Shown: piece after piece, positions 9,901-12,919 of the stretch | How the letters are laid out: each line of letters starts with the position of its first letter | Numbering within the stretch: the first letter of the stretch is position 1 | DNA from: Chlamydomonas sphaeroides | Taxonomy: Eukaryota > Chlorophyta > Chlorophyceae > Chlamydomonadales > Chlamydomonadaceae | NCBI GenBank assembly: GCA_001662425.1 | Contig: BDDC01001254.1 | Span: forward strand, 1-12,919 | Direction of reading: 5' to 3' | Length of the DNA stretch: 12,919 nt | The notes under the pieces: model-generated | What the model saw: only the letters and a program-made list of their open reading frames with translations | Told to the model about the DNA's origin: nothing | The model's database searches: none | Made by a program: the position numbers and the translations under genes

Positions 9901-11548
9901 TTTTTAGCTCGTCCCTTCTGCTTTTCCCTTTTCTGCTTCTCTTTGGCTTTTGCCTTTTCCTTTCTCTTTCCTTTTCCGTTTCCTTTTGTAACGTCTCTCT
10001 CTCTCTCCCGGCTGCTCGCTGTCGAGTCGCCGCGTGTCGCCGGCAGTGCTGCTCTCGTCGCAGCGTAGCGGCGCCCTGGTCCCAGCCGCCCTGCGCCGCG
10101 GCTGTTGCCTGGATGGGCCCAGCTCTGCGCAGCTGCCGTTTGATCGCATCGTTGCGCCACGCGACGTCCCTCCGATGCCCCTCCTTCCCCGCGCCTGCAG
10201 GTGCTGGACTGCTGCCTGCAGCTGGCGGCGGCCGGCGGGCCGCTGGCGGGCGTGTGCGCCTGGATGCTGGCGGCACGGCAGTACCCGGGTGCGAGCGAGG
10301 CCGCTGCTCGCGTTAGCTCGCGTGCGGTCGGGCCCCTACCTTGCTTGCCTCGTGTGCCGCCAGCTCGCCCCCAGCCAGCGAGCCCAGATGCACGCACGGC
10401 CGACGATCCCCTGCACACCCTGCGTACAGACGTCATGCGCCTAGCGCACCCGACTGGCCCCATCCGCACTCTGTGTTGCGACCCTACCTCGCAGGCCCGA
10501 CCCCGCAGCCTGTGCTGCCCCGCCCCACCGCTCCGCAGACAGTGACGCGCGCGCGCTCCCCTTAGCCCCGCCCCGTGCCCCAACTTGCCCATCACCAGCC
10601 ACCAACACTACGCGCGCATCACTTGATGTCCTTGTCGGCCCCCGCCACGCACGGGATGAAAGCTTCACGCTCCCCTTGGCACTTTGCCCCACCACAGGCC
10701 ACGATGTCTATATATGCGCGCCACCCCGCAACACGGCCTGATCTATTCCCCCATCTTTCCCCCACCGCACAGACTATGACGGCTACACGCTCCGTCTGGG
10801 GCCGCCCGGCGCCGCCGGGTCTGACCCCGCCCACAAGCCGGCGGGTGCCTTGCCGCAGCCCGCGCTCGGCGGCCGGCTGGGCAGCGGCGGCCGGCGGCGG
10901 CCCGCGCCGCACCGCGAGAGCACCATCCCCGAGGAAGCGGACGACGGCGGCGCCGCGGCGACGGCGACGGCCGCGGCCTGCGCGCCCTGCGGCGGCGACG
11001 CCGGCCTGCCTCTGTTTGGCGCCGGCGCCGCTAGCCCTGGCGGCGCTGGCGGCGGCGGCAGCAGCAGCAGCGACGAGCCGGCGGTGGCGGCGCTGCGCCA
11101 GTACGGGGAGGTCATGGCTCGCATGTCGGGGCTTGCGGCGCCACCGGGCGTCCTGAGCGCCGGTGGCGGTGGCGGCGGCAGCAGCGTGGGGATCCTGTGG
11201 AGCGAGGCCGGCGGCGCGGGAGGGCCCGCGACCAGTGTGGAGAGTGTGGCCGGCAGTGGCGTGCCTGACCCGACGGCGGTCAGCGGCAGCCTGGCGGGTG
11301 CTGCCGGCGGCGCAAGCACGCCCCACGGCCTCGGCGGTGGCCCGGGCGCGTCCAGCTTCGGTAAGAGCGTCGGCGGCGGCAGCAGCATGGGTCGGATCGC
11401 TGCTGAGACGAGCGCGGCGGCGGGAGGTGGCGGGGGCGGGGGCGGTGCAGGCGGAAACGGCGGCGCCGCAGCGCTGATGCGCGCGCTGCTGGGTGTGTGC
11501 TTCGGCGGGGGCACCCGGGAGGCGGCGGCGCAGCCGCACCGCGGCTAG
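6902..11548 (+). CDS. GH5-family endo-beta-1,4-mannanase-like glycoside hydrolase with long Gly/Ala-rich tail
   Basis: The gene encodes 619 residues in fourteen exons and is predicted to hydrolyse internal beta-1,4-mannosidic bonds of mannans. The (beta/alpha)8 domain (about 1-370) shows, in order, GGRPFYFAGANCHYLL (15-30), SVIRCWAFCDGPDEW, LTNYWPDYGGMPQYVRW (105-121), ILGWELANEPR with acid/base Glu184, HAYPD (262-266), and SEFGK with nucleophile Glu306. A GGPLAGVCAW segment supplies the C-terminal Trp353, followed by YPDYDGYTL. Residues about 375-619 are Gly/Ala/Ser-rich, apparently disordered, and contain no domain I recognise. The protein begins straight in the catalytic domain: no signal peptide is seen, and an in-frame TGA at 6887 closes the frame upstream, so secretion would need an unseen 5' exon. 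Introns 1, 5 and 12 require GC-AG sites. The family call is firm; mannan specificity is inferred from similarity to plant and algal mannanases. Confidence 0.9.
6992..7238 (+). other. GC-AG intron 1 of the mannanase-like gene
   Basis: The donor reads CTG|GCGAGTGCG and the acceptor GTCCACAG. Use of the nearby GT (6996) shifts the frame, whereas the GC site gives LL|THSADEGQ, matching the LMTRAAD-type region of GH5 mannanases. Length is 247 bases. Confidence 0.72.
7835..8068 (+). other. GC-AG intron 5 of the mannanase-like gene
   Basis: The donor reads TCAG|GCGAGTACGG, a good GC-donor consensus, and the acceptor is TTGTAG. The splice yields MPQYVRWRYG; alternative GT sites at 7830 and 7839 put exon 6 out of frame. 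Length is 234 bases. Confidence 0.7.
9404..9621 (+). other. Intron 11, splitting the nucleophile Glu codon
   Basis: The donor is TCGG|GTGAGG and the acceptor GCCGCAG. The G at 9403 plus AG at 9622-9623 makes the Glu306 codon of EFGK. The intron carries four GTGGGCT repeats starting 10 bases after the donor. Confidence 0.85.
9414..9441 (+). repeat. GTGGGCT heptamer, four copies, G-quadruplex motif
   Basis: Four perfect tandem heptamers are followed by GGGGG, giving five G-runs of at least three separated by loops of two to four bases. This meets the usual G3+N1-7 quadruplex pattern on the coding (RNA-sense) strand. Confidence 0.9.
9705..9829 (+). repeat. 15-bp direct repeat bracketing an AT-rich segment
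   Basis: AGCAAGCGGCCGCAG occurs at 9705-9719 and 9815-9829. The 95 bases between hold the AT-rich microsatellite. The arrangement resembles a target-site duplication or a segmental duplication, but no transposase or terminal inverted repeat is visible. Confidence 0.8.
9721..9760 (+). repeat. AATAATAATAAG microsatellite, 3.3 copies
   Basis: Three perfect 12-base units plus four bases sit in the GC-AG intron, starting immediately after the first 15-bp repeat copy and supplying the in-frame TAA stop at 9723 if the intron is retained. Confidence 0.95.
9898..10011 (+). repeat. Long pyrimidine-rich tract in intron 12
   Basis: About 110 bases are almost entirely C and T on the plus strand (stretches such as CTTTTCC and a TCTCTCTCTCTC end at about 10009). 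A homopurine-homopyrimidine mirror-like tract can form triplex DNA. It lies 190 bases before the acceptor, too far to be only the splice tract. Confidence 0.75.
10289..10772 (+). other. GT-AG intron 13 of the mannanase-like gene (484 bases)
   Basis: It runs from GTGCGAGC to CCGCACAG. The splice forms the Asp362 codon of YPDYDGYTL. Its content is C-rich, non-coding sequence with a TATATATG string at about 10710; nothing else is recognisable. Confidence 0.75.
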
Positions 11549-11738
11549 CTGCGGCGCTGGGTGGTGGCTGGCGGGGGCTGGGTGGGGGAGGAGGCAGGAT
11601 GGAGGCACGCACGCAGGCAGAGCGGCAGGATGTGCAACCTTGCTGGTGGCAGGCAACGCGTAGGATGAAAGGGCCGACTGGGCAATCAGGAGGCTTGATT
11701 CTGCGTGTGTGGTGTACATGTGAAAGGTAGTGTAGGCG

Positions 11739-12148
11739 ATCGATCAAGGGGTCGAATCAAGGCGTCAAATCCGGGGTGTCCTATCGATTAACGTGTCCCA
11801 TCAATTGGCGGGTGTCAAGGCATTAAACAAGGCTACTGTCAACACCAAGCGTGTATGCGTCTTCATTATATGTTGCTGGGGTCGCTGCACCTAGAGGATA
11901 GAGGTCAATAGGCAGGAAACGGCCTTCCGCGTGCCTCGTGCGTATGCCTACCCCGTCCGACTACCCGACCCCACCCCCCGCCACGATCCGGGCGCGACGA
12001 CGTGGTGTCAAACACCATGCCTTCCCGTGCAAAAACGATCGTTCCATGGCATCGATCATGCCATCGATTCCCAATGCTATCATCGATAAGTGTATCGATC
12101 AGGGTCCGATTATGGTCAAATGGAATTGATCAACTCGATCAAATCGAT
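11739..12148. repeat. ATCGAT-dense AT-rich patch
   Basis: ATCGAT occurs at 11739, 11783, 12051, 12063, 12082, 12094 and 12143, with many related GATCAA, TCGAATC and GTCAA strings. The spacing is irregular, so this looks like a decayed repeat or a cluster of palindromic sites. Base composition differs clearly from the surrounding GC-rich DNA. Confidence 0.65.
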
Positions 12149-12241
12149 GGACGACCCCTGGCAGCCACCTATTCACCACGTTAGTTGGCTTGGGCTGGCG
12201 CATGCAGGGGGTTTGGCACGGGTAGGGATTGCCATTTATAT

Positions 12242-12266
12242 GTGGCGTGGAGTGGCGTGGCGTGGG
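12242..12266 (+). repeat. GTGGN pentamer, five copies
   Basis: Five tandem pentamers (GTGGC, GTGGA, GTGGC, GTGGC, GTGGG) form a short imperfect microsatellite. Confidence 0.75.
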
Positions 12267-12919
12267 CCGCCTGGATGTTGCACATAACCCGTCGCTCGTT
12301 TGATATCTTCATACTGCCCTGGCCTACCTGGTCTGGGCGGGTTTCACAGCGGAGGGCGCAACGCCACCGCACCACGAAGGGGAGAGAGTCCTGAGGGCAG
12401 GGAAGACCCCTGCGCTGCAATGCTGTGTGCGCGCCCCTACTAAAGAACCAGTAGAACCAGCAGTGTGGACGTCATTGGAGGGGTGGGCGTTAGGCAGACA
12501 GCCGCGCTATCGGCAGATACAGATGTACAACGATGAAATGATGGGACAGCAGGCATGGGGCGTTTTACGGAGACTTCGACAGGAGTGCGCGTGGCGGCCG
12601 GCACGTATGCCTGCCGCGCCCTTTGCTTTGGCACCACCGCTGCGACTTCTGGGTCTATCTACCGCAACACCACGGGCGAGGCAAGAGATTGTATGCGCGT
12701 GTGTATGTGACTGCGTGCCGCCTCGGTTGTAGGAGACACCTCTCAGCCGCACGCCAGTACCTTAGGCGTGACGGGAGAAGGGAACGTACACCCCGCGGGG
12801 GTGGACACGGGGAACCTGGAGGCAGGGTACGTGCCTCATACAACACGGCATGCGGGCCGGATAAGCCGCCCGGGCGACATGGATAGGCCAAGCAGTCTGT
12901 ATCACATTACATACTGTTG

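Larger units (their letters stand above)
9702..10200 (+). other. GC-AG intron 12 of the mannanase-like gene (499 bases)
   Basis: The donor reads GAG|GCAAGC, close to the AG|GCAAGT consensus of GC introns; the acceptor is CGCCTGCAG. It joins two phase-0 exons. No usable GT donor is present between the last conserved residues and the TAA at 9723. If retained, translation adds seven residues and stops at 9725, losing Trp353 and the tail. The intron holds a 12-base microsatellite, a 15-bp direct repeat and a long pyrimidine tract. Confidence 0.68.
6902..11548 (+). other. Exon map of the mannanase-like gene
   Basis: Exons: 6902-6991, 7239-7327, 7413-7462, 7610-7679, 7775-7834, 8069-8110, 8301-8490, 8651-8747, 8950-9026, 9144-9214, 9324-9403, 9622-9701, 10201-10288, 10773-11548 (TAG stop). 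Lengths total 1860 bases and all phases match. Junction continuity restores family motifs, for example HYLL|THSADEG, WAF across 7327/7413, EPG across 7462/7610, MPQYVR|W across 7834/8069, and SEFGK across 9403/9622. Exon 6 is only 42 bases. The joins 9701/10201 and 10288/10773 give ...TFAE|VLDCCLQ and RQYP(D)YDGYTL. Confidence 0.82.
11549..12919. other. Right-hand intergenic region, no supported gene
   Basis: This 1.37-kb stretch holds no open frame with a recognisable motif on either strand. It includes an AT-richer ATCGAT-dense patch (11739-12148), pentamer repeats at 12242-12266, and, on the minus strand at 12911-12907, a TGTAA that could end a gene coming from the right. No TGTAA follows the mannanase stop on the plus strand. 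Confidence 0.55.

Noticed and set aside
10619..11719. 366-codon open frame on the minus strand opposite the mannanase tail
   Set aside because: It is an Ala/Arg-rich shadow of the GC-rich last exon, with no motif or sensible start; GC-rich coding DNA commonly yields antisense open frames.
12427..12732. 101-codon plus-strand open frame near the right end
   Set aside because: No motif, no exon-like composition and no splice context; it overlaps another meaningless minus-strand frame.
1..12919. CRISPR array, operon, prophage or bacterial defence system
   Set aside because: There are no regularly spaced repeats and spacers, no Shine-Dalgarno-led gene strings and no phage or Cas motifs; spliced genes show this is eukaryotic nuclear DNA.

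Overview
The window looks like nuclear DNA from a chlorophyte green alga, probably of a Chlamydomonas/Volvox-like group. The signs are a very high GC content in coding regions, many short introns (62 to about 500 bases, mostly GTGCG/GTGAG...CAG), Ala/Pro- and Gly-rich low-complexity protein segments, and plant/algal-type protein families. This assignment is inference; the genus cannot be read from the sequence. The TGTAA polyadenylation signal typical of many green algae is not visible after either complete gene.

Three genes can be supported. (1) On the minus strand, running off the left edge, is the 5' part of a gene for a probable secreted protein: a signal-peptide exon (544 to 435) and a second exon (269 to about 98) that resembles the propeptide region of subtilisin-like proteases. 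(2) On the plus strand, 2355-5601, eight exons encode a 639-residue 2-oxo-acid dehydrogenase E2 subunit. It has a mitochondrial presequence, two lipoyl domains, a peripheral-subunit-binding domain and an acyltransferase domain, and is most likely dihydrolipoamide acetyltransferase of the pyruvate dehydrogenase complex. Its active-site His is replaced by Gly. (3) On the plus strand, 6902-11548, fourteen exons encode a 619-residue GH5 endo-beta-1,4-mannanase-like glycoside hydrolase with both catalytic Glu residues and a roughly 250-residue Gly/Ala-rich tail. Three of its thirteen introns need GC-AG splice sites.

The first two genes are divergent, separated by about 1.8 kb of non-coding DNA; genes 2 and 3 are tandem, separated by about 1.3 kb. 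The last 1.37 kb (11549-12919) contains no convincing gene but holds an AT-richer patch with seven ATCGAT hexamers. The three genes share no obvious pathway (central carbon metabolism, polysaccharide hydrolysis, putative secreted protease), so this is ordinary eukaryotic gene order rather than an operon or defence system.

Both complete gene models were built by hand. Exon phases are consistent across every junction, and the summed coding lengths are exact multiples of three (1920 and 1860 bases). The main points for a second look are the His-to-Gly change in E2, the cluster of GC-AG introns, an intron carrying a G-quadruplex motif that splits the mannanase nucleophile codon, and a 15-bp direct repeat bracketing a microsatellite inside a GC-AG intron.
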